The notes below the pieces were generated by a model that had not been told where the DNA came from, did not search any database, and saw nothing but the letters and a program-made list of their open reading frames with translations. From contig CAIPGC010000032.1 in the NCBI GenBank assembly GCA_903864505.1, positions 1 through 39,991 on the forward strand: DNA of 39,991 bases, written 5' to 3'. Source of the stretch: an uncultured beta proteobacterium (GTDB lineage: Bacteria; Pseudomonadota; Gammaproteobacteria; Burkholderiales; Burkholderiaceae_C). The position numbers and the translations under genes were made by a program. Positions 9,361 through 17,045 of this stretch are shown one piece after another. Numbering within the stretch: position 1 is the first letter of the stretch; every line of letters starts with the position of its first letter.

Positions 9361-9714
9361 TTACCCAGAAACGCCGAGCAACTCCACGTCGAATTTTAGG
9401 GTGGCGTTGGGCGGAATGACTCCGCCAGCACCGCGCGATCCATAGCCCAGCGCTGCCGGGATGATCAGGGTACGAGTTCCGCCTACTTTCATTCCGGCCA
9501 CACCTTCGTCCCAGCCGCGGATTACCATGCCCGCACCCAGGTGAAAAACAAATGGGTCATTGCGGTCTTTGCTGGAATCGAATTTTGCGCCCTGCGTGGC
9601 GTCGTTGTAAATCCATCCGGTGTAATGCACCGTCACGCTCTGCCCTTTGGCCGCTACCGGGCCGGTTCCTTCTTGTGTGTCGCTGTATTGGAGTCCAGTG
9701 GGCGTCGTTTGCAT
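9361..9714 (-). CDS. FKBP-type peptidyl-prolyl cis-trans isomerase
   Basis: A 117-aa single-domain FKBP without signal peptide, so probably cytoplasmic. Typical segments are GQSVTVHYTGWIYN, FDSSKDRNDPFVFHLGAGMV, IRGWDEGVAGMKVGGTR and LGYGSRGAGGVIPPNATLKF, including the Tyr, Phe, Asp, Val, Ile and Trp residues that line the FKBP pocket. There is no long IF (insert-in-flap) domain, so it is not SlyD-like. It would speed proline isomerisation during folding. AAGGA is placed upstream of the ATG at 9714. It lies directly upstream of grpE on the same strand but the grpE promoter sits between them, so it is a separate unit and only loosely associated with the chaperone operon. Confidence 0.96.
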   Translation of the reverse strand: MQTTPTGLQYSDTQEGTGPVAAKGQSVTVHYTGWIYNDATQGAKFDSSKDRNDPFVFHLGAGMVIRGWDEGVAGMKVGGTRTLIIPAALGYGSRGAGGVIPPNATLKFDVELLGVSG

Positions 9715-9768
9715 GCTGTTTTTCCTTGTGGATTAGATGAAAATTGTGGGACAAATTTAATTTGTAAA

Positions 9769-9797
9769 CAAAAAAAAGACAGGCGATGGCTGTCTTT
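9769..9797 (-). terminator. Rho-independent terminator after the HxlR-type gene
   Basis: On the minus strand an 8-bp perfect stem AAAGACAG/CTGTCTTT (9790-9797 with 9775-9782) with loop CCATCGC runs into a tract of eight T. It is 41 bases downstream of the regulator's stop codon and upstream of the FKBP gene. Confidence 0.85.
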
Positions 9798-9838
9798 CTG
9801 TTCACTGCGGCGGACCTACGTCCTCCGTGGCAAATTGA

Positions 9839-10150
9839 CTATTTCAATTTCTTGGCTTGACCTGCCGACCACTTGGTCGCAAAAGCCTGCAGGTCTCCCA
9901 GTCGCTTGAGCAAATCCGCTCCTGCGACGGTCACTGCGTAACCGTCGCTACCGTGGGTCATCAGCCCAGCCTCGCGCAGTTCTTTGATGCGGGTATTGAG
10001 CGTGTTGGGCGTAATGCCTCCTACGCTATCCTGCAACAGACGGAAGGTTTGGGAGTGTCCGTCACGCAAAGCCCATAACACACGGATGGCGTAGCGGGCT
10101 TCCAGCAATCCCAGTAACTGGCTGATGGCAACAGAATCTTTAGCACTCAT
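9839..10150 (-). CDS. HxlR-family winged-helix transcriptional regulator
   Basis: About 103 aa, a single winged-helix domain. The segment LLGLLEARYAIRVLWALRDG corresponds to helices before the HTH, TPNTLNTRIKELREAGLM to the recognition region, and GYAVTVAGADLL to the wing and start of the dimer helix, as in HxlR/MarR-like repressors. It contains no cysteine, so it is not a thiol-redox switch like YodB or HypR. The ATG at 10150 is chosen over an upstream one at 10183 because GAGGAG lies 9 bases before it. It is transcribed away from the ComFB-like gene; the intergenic palindrome at 10241-10257 is a likely operator. The effector is unknown. Confidence 0.82.
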   Translation of the reverse strand: MSAKDSVAISQLLGLLEARYAIRVLWALRDGHSQTFRLLQDSVGGITPNTLNTRIKELREAGLMTHGSDGYAVTVAGADLLKRLGDLQAFATKWSAGQAKKLK

Positions 10151-10220
10151 TAACTGCGTCTCCTCGATAGGGCTTCTTGTCATTTGGCGGGTTGGCCATC
10201 ATTTGCCCGTCGCCAAAAGC

Positions 10221-10257
10221 ATGACATTGTGTTTCAGGCGAAACTATACTGTAGTTT
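10221..10257 (+). promoter_or_regulatory. Candidate promoter overlapped by a palindromic operator (HxlR-type gene / ComFB-like gene)
   Basis: ATGACA (10221-10226), an 18-base spacer and TATACT (10245-10250) form a good plus-strand sigma-70 promoter. The -10 lies inside the perfect inverted repeat AAACTA-TACTG-TAGTTT (10241-10257), a plausible site for the divergent winged-helix regulator. A much weaker minus-strand promoter (TTGTAG, 17 bases, TATAGT) shares the same palindrome. Confidence 0.55.
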
Positions 10258-10259
10258 AC

Positions 10260-10290
10260 TTGCTGCTACAAGTTTCATAGCTGCTTGTGG
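10260..10290. repeat. Short AT-rich element resembling a dispersed Comamonadaceae intergenic repeat
   Basis: The stretch beginning TGCTGCTACAAGTTTCATAG and continuing CTGCTTGTGG resembles, from memory, the small repeat of the form GCTAC-AT-rich-ATAGCTGCTTGCGC that is scattered between genes in Rhodoferax, Acidovorax and relatives. Only this one intergenic copy was noticed in the window. Confidence 0.4.
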
Positions 10291-10399
10291 GAACATTTTT
10301 TGATTTGATGCAATATGACGCAATACGCTTGTCAGTACGCAGGGGAAATGCTAAGGTTCACGCGTTGTCACCGGACCAACGGATGCTTTGGAGGCCTTG

Positions 10400-10681
10400 A
10401 TGGTGTTGAATTTTGAGCAGGTTCACAATTATTACGAGCGACTGGTTTTTGAGGGAATTGCCAGCCGATCGGAAGCCTATCCCCAATTCACAATCGACAT
10501 GTTTGCAGATGTGGCTTGTGTCGCACTGAATCGCCTGCCGGCACGCTACGTTCGGCACGATGTGGACATGATGTTCTATCTTACGGAGCCTGAACGTCGC
10601 ACTATTGAATCTTCCCTGGAGGAAGTGCTTGACTTTGCATTTGGATTTGTGGGCGAGCGCGCTGCGAAGGCTTTCTCCTAA
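10400..10681 (+). CDS. ComFB-family late competence-like protein
   Basis: A 93-aa acidic protein. The core FTIDMFADVACVALNRLPAR followed by YVRHDVDMMFYLTEPERRTI matches the ComFB pattern, in which a conserved ALNRLPP(K/R)Y segment follows a region that carries cysteines in Gram-positive members; most of those cysteines are missing here. ComFB was named from the Bacillus comF operon; some cyanobacterial relatives are reported to bind cyclic dinucleotides, but the function of proteobacterial versions is unclear. The ATG at 10400 has GGAGG 5 bases upstream; the preceding TTG at 10388 would precede that signal. It is divergent from the HxlR-type regulator and its stop overlaps the aroE stop on the other strand. 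Confidence 0.72.
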   Translation: MVLNFEQVHNYYERLVFEGIASRSEAYPQFTIDMFADVACVALNRLPARYVRHDVDMMFYLTEPERRTIESSLEEVLDFAFGFVGERAAKAFS

Positions 10682-11514
10682 AACGTCGCCCGAAGTTTCT
10701 CAATGAGATCAGACGTGATAGACGGCATTACACCAAACCATGAATTGAAGGCTGGGCGAGCCTGATTGAGCAGCATGCCGAGTCCGTTTACCGTGGGGTT
10801 TCCTCGTGCGCGAGCGGCGGCCAGTAACGGTGTCTCCGTCGGCACATAAATGATGTCGGATACCAGCGCCTCCAGTGGCAAGTGGTTGAGGTTGATTGCC
10901 AACGGCGGCTCACCCTGCATACCCTGGTTGGTGGTATTGACCAGCAACGCAATCTGGTCGAGCGCATCGTTACGCTCTTTCCATGGAACGTAATGTACCA
11001 AGCATCCAAACTCATGCGCCATATCGAGCGCTTTTGCGTCACTTCGGTTGGCTAGGCGGATTTCCTTTGCACCAGCATCGAGCAAGCCCGCAATAACTGC
11101 ACGCGCCGCGCCACCCGCGCCTACCACTGCGACCGGACCCTGGTCGGCACGCCATTGAGGTAGCGCATCTATCAGGCTTTGAATGTAGCCAAAGACATCG
11201 GTGTTGTATCCCGCCAATGCACCGTCTCCTTGAACTACCACCGTATTGATGGCTCCCACGCGTTGGGCCAGGGGGTCCACACGGTCCACCAGTTCCATTG
11301 CAGCAACCTTGTGCGGAATAGTCAGGTTGCAACCAGCAAAGCCCAGAACGGGCAAAGCCCGCAGCGCTGATTCCAAATGCGATGGCTGTACCGGAAGCAA
11401 GACATAGTCCCCGAGCAACTCGTATCGGGCAAGCCAGTGCTTGTGTATGACGGGGGAGCGAGAATGCGCTACCGGCCATCCCATGACACCTACTGTTCGA
11501 TAAGAGTGCTTCAT
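10678..11514 (-). CDS. aroE: Shikimate dehydrogenase (NADP+)
   Basis: A 278-aa AroE, which reduces 3-dehydroshikimate to shikimate in aromatic amino acid synthesis. The substrate domain shows MGWPVAHSRSPVIHKHW, NLTIPHK with the catalytic Lys near residue 69, GAINTVV and GYNTDVFGY with the family Asn and Asp. The NADP domain shows VAVVGAGGAARAV and then NRSDAKALD. The ATG at 11514 is preferred to the upstream ATG at 11562, because the family begins shortly before the GxPVxHSxSP motif. It follows rpoD on the same strand after 74 bases. Its TAG overlaps the TAA of the opposite-strand ComFB-like gene in the tetranucleotide CTAA. Confidence 0.96.
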   Translation of the reverse strand: MKHSYRTVGVMGWPVAHSRSPVIHKHWLARYELLGDYVLLPVQPSHLESALRALPVLGFAGCNLTIPHKVAAMELVDRVDPLAQRVGAINTVVVQGDGALAGYNTDVFGYIQSLIDALPQWRADQGPVAVVGAGGAARAVIAGLLDAGAKEIRLANRSDAKALDMAHEFGCLVHYVPWKERNDALDQIALLVNTTNQGMQGEPPLAINLNHLPLEALVSDIIYVPTETPLLAAARARGNPTVNGLGMLLNQARPAFNSWFGVMPSITSDLIEKLRATF

Positions 11515-11588
11515 GAATGCGTGTTTACAACTGACGCCAGCCGTTGCCAAAGAGTTCAACAAAGACTGTTTGGCATGGCAGCGCTGTT

Positions 11589-13847
11589 CTACAGGGAGTC
11601 GGTAAAGCTGCGCAGCTTGTCGGAGCGGCTTGGATGCTTGAGCTTACGCAACGCTTTGGCCTCGATCTGGCGAATGCGCTCACGCGTCACGTCAAACTGT
11701 TTGCCGACTTCTTCCAGGGTGTGGTCGCTGGTCATCTCGATGCCAAAACGCATGCGCAGCACTTTGGCTTCGCGCGGCGTCAGACTGTCCAGGATGTCCT
11801 TGACGACGTCGCGCAGGCCGGCCTGCATGGCCGCGTCCATGGGCGCGGTGTTGGCGCTGTCTTCGATGAAATCGCCCAAGTGGCTGTCGTCGTCGTCACC
11901 GATCGGCGTTTCCATCGAAATTGGCTCTTTGGCAATTTTCATGATCTTGCGGATCTTGTCCTCGGGGATTTCCATCTTGGCAGCCAATACAGATGCATCG
12001 GGCTCAAAGCCGAACTCCTGCAGGTGCTGTCGGCTGATGCGGTTCATCTTGTTGATGGTTTCGATCATGTGCACTGGAATGCGGATGGTGCGTGCCTGGT
12101 CGGCAATGGAGCGGGTGATGGCCTGGCGAATCCACCAGGTGGCATAGGTCGAGAACTTGTAGCCTCGGCGGTATTCGAACTTGTCCACTGCCTTCATCAA
12201 GCCAATGTTGCCTTCCTGGATCAAATCCAGGAACTGCAGACCACGGTTGGTGTACTTTTTTGCGATGGAAATCACCAGGCGCAAGTTGGCCTCGATCATT
12301 TCCTTCTTTGCTGCCCGAGAGGAGGCTTCACCCTCGTTCATGCGCTTGTTGATGTCCTTGAGTTGGTCGAGCGGGACTACCACGCGTGCTTGCAGGTCAG
12401 TCAGTTTCTGCTGAAGGTCCTGCACCGGCGGGATATTGCGGCCCATGACCGCGCTCCAGGGTTTGCCAGCGGCTGCCTGCTTCTCAATCCACTTCAGGTT
12501 GAGCAACTGACTGGAAACTCGGTGGCCACTCTTGTCGCGCCCGCTGAAATCAGCAATAAAGTGGTCTTGCGGGTAACCGCATTTATCCACGATGATGCGA
12601 CGCAACTCACGTTCTTTCTTGCGAATGTCATCGACCTGAGCACGAACCATGTCGCACAGCTTTTCGATCGCTTTGGCGGTGAAGCGAATAGTCATGAGTT
12701 CATCGCTCAAAGCCCGCTGTGCCTTGACATAGTGGGGCGTACCGTAGCCTTCCTTATCGTAGATTTTATGCACCTTTTCGAACAGCTCACGCAGCTTGTC
12801 GAAGCGCTCCAGTGCCTGCTTTTTAAGTTCCTCGAGCTTTTTGGTCAGTGCCTTGGAGCCACCCTTGCCGTCGTCGTCGTCGGCCTCATCGAACTCGTCA
12901 AAGTCTTCCTCGGCTACATAATCGTCAGCTTCATTTGGGTTGGAAAAGCCGTCGACGATAGTGGTGATGACGACTTTTCCCTCGCGAATTTCTTCGCCTA
13001 GACGCAAGATCTCTGCAATGGTGGCGGGAGAGGCGCTGATGGCTTCCATCATGGCCATCAATCCGCCTTCGATGCGCTTGGCAATTTCGATTTCGCCTTC
13101 ACGCGTCAGTAGTTCCACGGTGCCCATTTCACGCATGTACATTCGCACAGGGTCGGTGGTGCGACCGAACTCGCTGTCAACCGTGGACAAGGCCGCTTCG
13201 GCTTCTTCTTCCGCCTCTTCTTCGGTAGCGGTAGTGGGGCCATTGTTGTTGAGCAACAGGGTTTCTGCGTCGGGTGTTTGCTCATATACCGCCACACCCA
13301 TGTCGTTCAACATGGAAATCACGACCTCAAGTGTTTCGGCATCGACCAATTTGTCAGGCAAGTGGTCAGAGATTTCGCCGTGTGTCAGGTAGCCGCGGGT
13401 CTTTCCCAGTTTTATCAGGGCCTTGAGCCGCAGGCGGCGCTTGGCCATGTCCTCTTCGGACAAAACCGTTTCATCGAGGCCAAACTCCTTCATCAAGGCG
13501 CGTTCTTTGGCCTTGCTTATCTTCATGCGAAGCGGTTTGACTTTTTCGCCAGGAGCAACCGCCGCAGGTTCACCGACAAGATCCGCTTCAATGTCTGCCA
13601 TATCCAGGTCGTCCGCCACGGTCTGGACCGCATTCTTAGGTTTGCGCCCGCGCTTGGCACCCGCCTTGGCCGGCGCACTGGACTCTTCGTGGACCACTTT
13701 GGGAGGGCGCCCGGGCTTCTTCTTGGCAACGACTTCTGGAGCAACAACAGCAGACTTTTGTGTGACTCTGGACGCTGGCACGGTGGGGACTTTCTTGGAG
13801 TTTTTGGTTGAAGCGGCGACGGACTTGGCAGATTTTTGAGCGGGCAT
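11589..13847 (-). CDS. rpoD: RNA polymerase primary sigma factor RpoD (sigma-70)
   Basis: A 752-aa primary sigma factor. It has region 1.2 ([12 protein letters not shown]), the large non-conserved domain with an acidic stretch, region 2 ([20 protein letters not shown], then [20 protein letters not shown] for -10 recognition and melting), region 3, and region 4 ([17 protein letters not shown] and [20 protein letters not shown] for -35 recognition). The first 130 residues are a basic, Lys/Ala/Pro-rich extension with two AT-hook-like patches (KKPGRPPK at 43-50, KRGRKPK at 65-71), longer than in E. coli RpoD (613 aa). It follows dnaG as in the macromolecular synthesis operon, with a 217-base gap that may carry its own promoter (a TTGACA lies at 14017-14022 on the minus strand, without an obvious -10). 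Confidence 0.99.
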   Translation of the reverse strand: MPAQKSAKSVAASTKNSKKVPTVPASRVTQKSAVVAPEVVAKKKPGRPPKVVHEESSAPAKAGAKRGRKPKNAVQTVADDLDMADIEADLVGEPAAVAPGEKVKPLRMKISKAKERALMKEFGLDETVLSEEDMAKRRLRLKALIKLGKTRGYLTHGEISDHLPDKLVDAETLEVVISMLNDMGVAVYEQTPDAETLLLNNNGPTTATEEEAEEEAEAALSTVDSEFGRTTDPVRMYMREMGTVELLTREGEIEIAKRIEGGLMAMMEAISASPATIAEILRLGEEIREGKVVITTIVDGFSNPNEADDYVAEEDFDEFDEADDDDGKGGSKALTKKLEELKKQALERFDKLRELFEKVHKIYDKEGYGTPHYVKAQRALSDELMTIRFTAKAIEKLCDMVRAQVDDIRKKERELRRIIVDKCGYPQDHFIADFSGRDKSGHRVSSQLLNLKWIEKQAAAGKPWSAVMGRNIPPVQDLQQKLTDLQARVVVPLDQLKDINKRMNEGEASSRAAKKEMIEANLRLVISIAKKYTNRGLQFLDLIQEGNIGLMKAVDKFEYRRGYKFSTYATWWIRQAITRSIADQARTIRIPVHMIETINKMNRISRQHLQEFGFEPDASVLAAKMEIPEDKIRKIMKIAKEPISMETPIGDDDDSHLGDFIEDSANTAPMDAAMQAGLRDVVKDILDSLTPREAKVLRMRFGIEMTSDHTLEEVGKQFDVTRERIRQIEAKALRKLKHPSRSDKLRSFTDSL

Positions 13848-14064
13848 CGAAGAACCTCAGGTCATCAAGAAAAACGGACAAACTGAACGAACGCCACCTT
13901 CGTCAGAGAGGTGACGGGCACGGATTGCAGGGCTGGGGATGAAATCCCCCATTGGCAAGATGGGAGGGCGAACATTTGGGGTGCAGTCCTTGCGGTAAGG
14001 TGGCCGGTTGTACTTATGTCAACGCTTGGCCGGGCCCGGAGGTGTTGCTGTCGCTCTTGCCGAA

Positions 14065-15918
14065 TCAACCCTGAATTATACCGTGGATTTGTGTTTTTTC
14101 CAGCTGGAAGCGGCGGGCTTGCAGTTCTCGGTAGCGAATCAGCGCGGACGGGTTCAGGGCTGAAGCCTCAATGGCGCGGGTTTCCTGGTCCTTGATGTGC
14201 TCAATCAGCATCCGGTTGAGCAAGTCACGCAGCTCCATCTGTGACTCTGCCGTCGGCTCGTTGTCGGTCTCGGCCTCTGACATCAGTCGTAGAGCCAGTT
14301 CCTCAGCAGGCAGGTCCTTGAGGTCCATGCGCAGCGCTTCCCATGGCAATGGTCCATGTTCATGGTTTTGCCTCTCCATCCATGCGAACAACGGGCCGTG
14401 GGGTGCGGGAAGTTCACACAACAGGCTCAGATCTTCGGCCGATAGCACGTGCCAAAGTTCCATGTTGGTGAGGAGAATACGGGCCGCGTGGTCTGCGCGA
14501 CTGGCTGGCAAAACGCGGCCAAAGCGCTTGCGCAAATTCGGTGCCTGGTAGAGCGCGGGGCTGCGACGCAACTGTGTACCGGTTGTTGGATTGCCACTGT
14601 GCGACGCGTTATCTGGCAACCACAGCGCTCTTAGCTCCGTGCTATCCAACTGCGCCACGGTGGCCACTTCGGTCAACAACTGAAGCTTCAACGCGCCCTG
14701 CGGTAGCAACATCCAAAGTGGCCTGGCGTTGCTCGCCATGCGGGCACGACCCTCGGCGTTTCCGAGGTCGCAGTCTGCCTGGGCTGACTCCATCATGAAG
14801 CGGCTCAGTGGCGTGGCAGTTGCAATGTAGCTTGCAAAGGCGTCCCTGCCATGAGTGCGAATGTAGCTATCGGGATCGTGTTCCTGGGGCAGAAACAAGA
14901 ACTTGATGCTGCGCACATCCGTGGCATAAGGCAGTGCCGCGTCCAGCGCCTTGCGTGCGGCACGCCGACCCGCCTCGTCTCCATCAAAGCTGAAGACAAC
15001 GGAGTCGGTAAAACGAAACAGCTTATGAATATGGTCATTGGTGCATGCTGTTCCCAGGGTCGCTACGGCGTTTGGAAACCCGAGCTGCGCCAAAGCGACC
15101 ACATCCATATAACCCTCTGTCACCAGCACATAGCCCTGATCACGTAGGGCGTTGCGAGCCTCAAACAGGCCATACAACTCGCGCCCTTTGCTAAATACTG
15201 GTGTTTCGGGGGAGTTGAGGTACTTTGGCCTGTCGTCGCCCAAAACCCGTCCACCAAACCCGATGCATTCGCCTTTCACATTTCGAATCGGGAACATGAC
15301 GCGGTCGCGAAAACGGTCGTAACGCTTTTCTTCAGCGGCCCCGTCCTCGGTGCTGGAGATGACCAGACCGCTCTCCACCAACAAAGGGTCGTCATAATGA
15401 GGAAAAACGCTCGCCAAACTGCGCCAACCCTCCGGTGCGTAGCCTAACCCGAACTGCCTTGCGATTTCTCCTGACAGGCCTCTGCTTTTGAAATAGGCGA
15501 TTGCACGAGCAGATTCCTTCAGATGGCGGCGGTATGCATCGCCCGCCTTCTCAAGTACGTCAGTCAGTGTGTGTTGTCTCTGGCGTTGCTCCTGCGCGCG
15601 GGCACGGTCTTCCGGCGAGGCCTCGTCTTCCGGCAACTGCATGCCGTACTGCTGCGCCAGATCTTTCACGGCCTCAATGAAAGACATGCCGGCGTGTTCC
15701 ATCAGGAAGCTGATTGCGTTGCCGTTCTTGCCACACCCGAAGCAATGGTAAAACTGTTTGGTCGGGCTTACCGTGAACGACGGCGATTTTTCTCCATGAA
15801 ACGGGCACAAGCCCATGAAGTTGGCTCCGCCCTTCTTGAGTTGCACATAACGCCCCACAATCTCGACCACATCGGCGCGGGCGAGCAACTCCTGAATGAA
15901 GGTTTGCGGTATGGCCAT
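14065..15918 (-). CDS. dnaG: DNA primase DnaG
   Basis: A 617-aa primase that makes RNA primers for lagging-strand synthesis. The N-terminal zinc domain has CPFH (C38, H41) and CFGC (C59, C62) of the CHC2 type. The catalytic centre shows YAPEGWRSL, TEGYMDVVALAQLGFPNAVA (TOPRIM Glu) and VVFSFDGDEAGRRAARKALD (TOPRIM DxD-type motif). The C-terminal third would bind the DnaB helicase. The ATG at 15918 gives the typical start MAIPQTFIQELLARADVVEI; a GTG at 16017 would add 33 unrelated residues. No strong ribosome binding site is visible. It precedes rpoD as in most proteobacteria, but the usual rpsU upstream is absent. Confidence 0.98.
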   Translation of the reverse strand: MAIPQTFIQELLARADVVEIVGRYVQLKKGGANFMGLCPFHGEKSPSFTVSPTKQFYHCFGCGKNGNAISFLMEHAGMSFIEAVKDLAQQYGMQLPEDEASPEDRARAQEQRQRQHTLTDVLEKAGDAYRRHLKESARAIAYFKSRGLSGEIARQFGLGYAPEGWRSLASVFPHYDDPLLVESGLVISSTEDGAAEEKRYDRFRDRVMFPIRNVKGECIGFGGRVLGDDRPKYLNSPETPVFSKGRELYGLFEARNALRDQGYVLVTEGYMDVVALAQLGFPNAVATLGTACTNDHIHKLFRFTDSVVFSFDGDEAGRRAARKALDAALPYATDVRSIKFLFLPQEHDPDSYIRTHGRDAFASYIATATPLSRFMMESAQADCDLGNAEGRARMASNARPLWMLLPQGALKLQLLTEVATVAQLDSTELRALWLPDNASHSGNPTTGTQLRRSPALYQAPNLRKRFGRVLPASRADHAARILLTNMELWHVLSAEDLSLLCELPAPHGPLFAWMERQNHEHGPLPWEALRMDLKDLPAEELALRLMSEAETDNEPTAESQMELRDLLNRMLIEHIKDQETRAIEASALNPSALIRYRELQARRFQLEKTQIHGIIQG

Positions 15919-15926
15919 GGGTGTTA

Positions 15927-16175
15927 TCAGCGCAGAGCCAAAAGAGTTGCCGTCCGCGGACTGACCCAAAAGCCCCCTGTGAAGAGAGCGGCGGCAGGGG
16001 CATATGAATGTCGCCACGGCAATTTTCCTTGTTGCCGATAGCCCAAAGCCAGCGTGCTGGCGGTACCAGGCAAACCGAGAGCACGACCACTGACCACCGC
16101 ATCCACGATGTTGCCCGCGTTTCCTGCGACCATCACGGTGGCAGCATCAGGCGCGAGCACTGAAATCCATCGCAT
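15927..16175 (-). CDS. Possible small hypothetical ORF before dnaG
   Basis: An 82-codon open frame starts 6 bases after the peroxidase-related gene's stop and ends 8 bases before the dnaG ATG, so it would fit in an operon. Its sequence (for example AGNAGNIVDAVVSGRALGLP) matches no family I recognise, no ribosome binding site is visible, and the last 30 codons look non-coding. It may be only the leader of dnaG. The 263-base gap holds nothing else I can identify. Confidence 0.22.
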   Translation of the reverse strand: MRWISVLAPDAATVMVAGNAGNIVDAVVSGRALGLPGTASTLALGYRQQGKLPWRHSYAPAAALFTGGFWVSPRTATLLALR

Positions 16176-16181
16176 GCGGTG

Positions 16182-16760
16182 CTAGTCCTTTTTGGACTTG
16201 GGTTGTCTGCCCATCGCGTAAAACTCCGGATTGGGCAACATGCCAGACATATTGGCCATGCGGTTCGACAGCCCAAAAAATGCGGTGATGGCACCAATGT
16301 CCCATATGTCCTCATCGTTGAAGCCGTGGGCGTGCAGGGCGATGAAATCGGCTTCCTCAATGGTGTTCGAATGCAGACACACCTTCATGGCAAAGTCCAG
16401 CATGGCACGCTGGCGCGGCGTGATGTCGGCCTTGCGGTAGTTCGTAGCCACCTGATCGGCCACCAGCGGTTTCTTTTCGTAAATGCGCAGAATGGCTCCG
16501 TGTGCCACGACACAGTACAGGCAGTGGTTGGCCGCGCTGGTGGTGGTTACGATCATTTCGCGGTCACCCTTGCTCAGCCCGGAATCTTCCCGCAGCATCA
16601 ACGCATCATGGTAGGCAAAGAATGCACGCCATTCGGCAGGGCGGCGGCCAAGTGCCAGGAAAACATTGGGTATGAAGCCAGACTTCTCCTGTACTTCCAG
16701 AATACGCGTCTGGATGTCGGCAGGTAGGTTGCTCAATTCGGACAGAGGGTAGCGAAGCAT
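16182..16760 (-). CDS. AhpD-like peroxidase-related protein (carboxymuconolactone decarboxylase family)
   Basis: A 192-aa alkylhydroperoxidase-like protein. The helical core contains ANHCLYCVVAHGAILR, in which C80, C83 and H87 form the CxxCxxxH redox motif of AhpD, and the family partner Glu lies just upstream. The N-terminal segment (ILEVQEKSGFIPNVFLALGR) and the end (GLSNRMANMSGMLPNPEFYAMGR) are typical of the uncharacterised peroxidase-related subgroup. Members reduce peroxides with a thiol partner or act as related thiol enzymes; the specific substrate is unknown. The ATG at 16760 has AGGA 7 bases upstream, better than the ATG at 16808. It is upstream of dnaG on the same strand. Confidence 0.88.
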   Translation of the reverse strand: MLRYPLSELSNLPADIQTRILEVQEKSGFIPNVFLALGRRPAEWRAFFAYHDALMLREDSGLSKGDREMIVTTTSAANHCLYCVVAHGAILRIYEKKPLVADQVATNYRKADITPRQRAMLDFAMKVCLHSNTIEEADFIALHAHGFNDEDIWDIGAITAFFGLSNRMANMSGMLPNPEFYAMGRQPKSKKD

Positions 16761-17045
16761 CGAATGTTCCTGAATGTAGTATTGATTTTTGGAAAAACCC
16801 CTCGCCAATACTGCGTGGGGCGCTATTAAATATGCAGCGAATCGCCTGACATCGAGGCGCAGCTGGTTGCGCTACCACTGCACGCCACTTTGATTCTAGA
16901 CATCATATCGGGTCGCTGGCCGCACCGCAGCTCAAGTGCGTACAACTGGTTCGCTGCTCTGTGTCCAAAGTGCCACCAATGTATCCCTGTGGCGCTGCCC
17001 ATAATGATTTGATTCCCTCACACAGCAGACGCCCTGGTCGTTACC
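16761..17045. other. Divergent intergenic region, nothing firm
   Basis: 285 bases between the start of the AhpD-like gene (-) and the start of the PuuB-like gene (+). A CATAAT at 17000-17005 could serve as a -10 for the + gene but has no -35 at the right distance. No tRNA, hairpin terminator or longer repeat was seen. Confidence 0.4.

Noticed and set aside
11544..13001. 485-codon plus-strand open frame opposite rpoD
   Set aside because: It lies entirely antisense to rpoD apart from a short upstream piece, and resembles nothing; it mirrors the codon bias of rpoD.
13935..13949. GGGGAT-GAA-ATCCCC hairpin upstream of rpoD
   Set aside because: Stem is short, with no T-tract, and there is no sign of a riboswitch or conserved leader around it.
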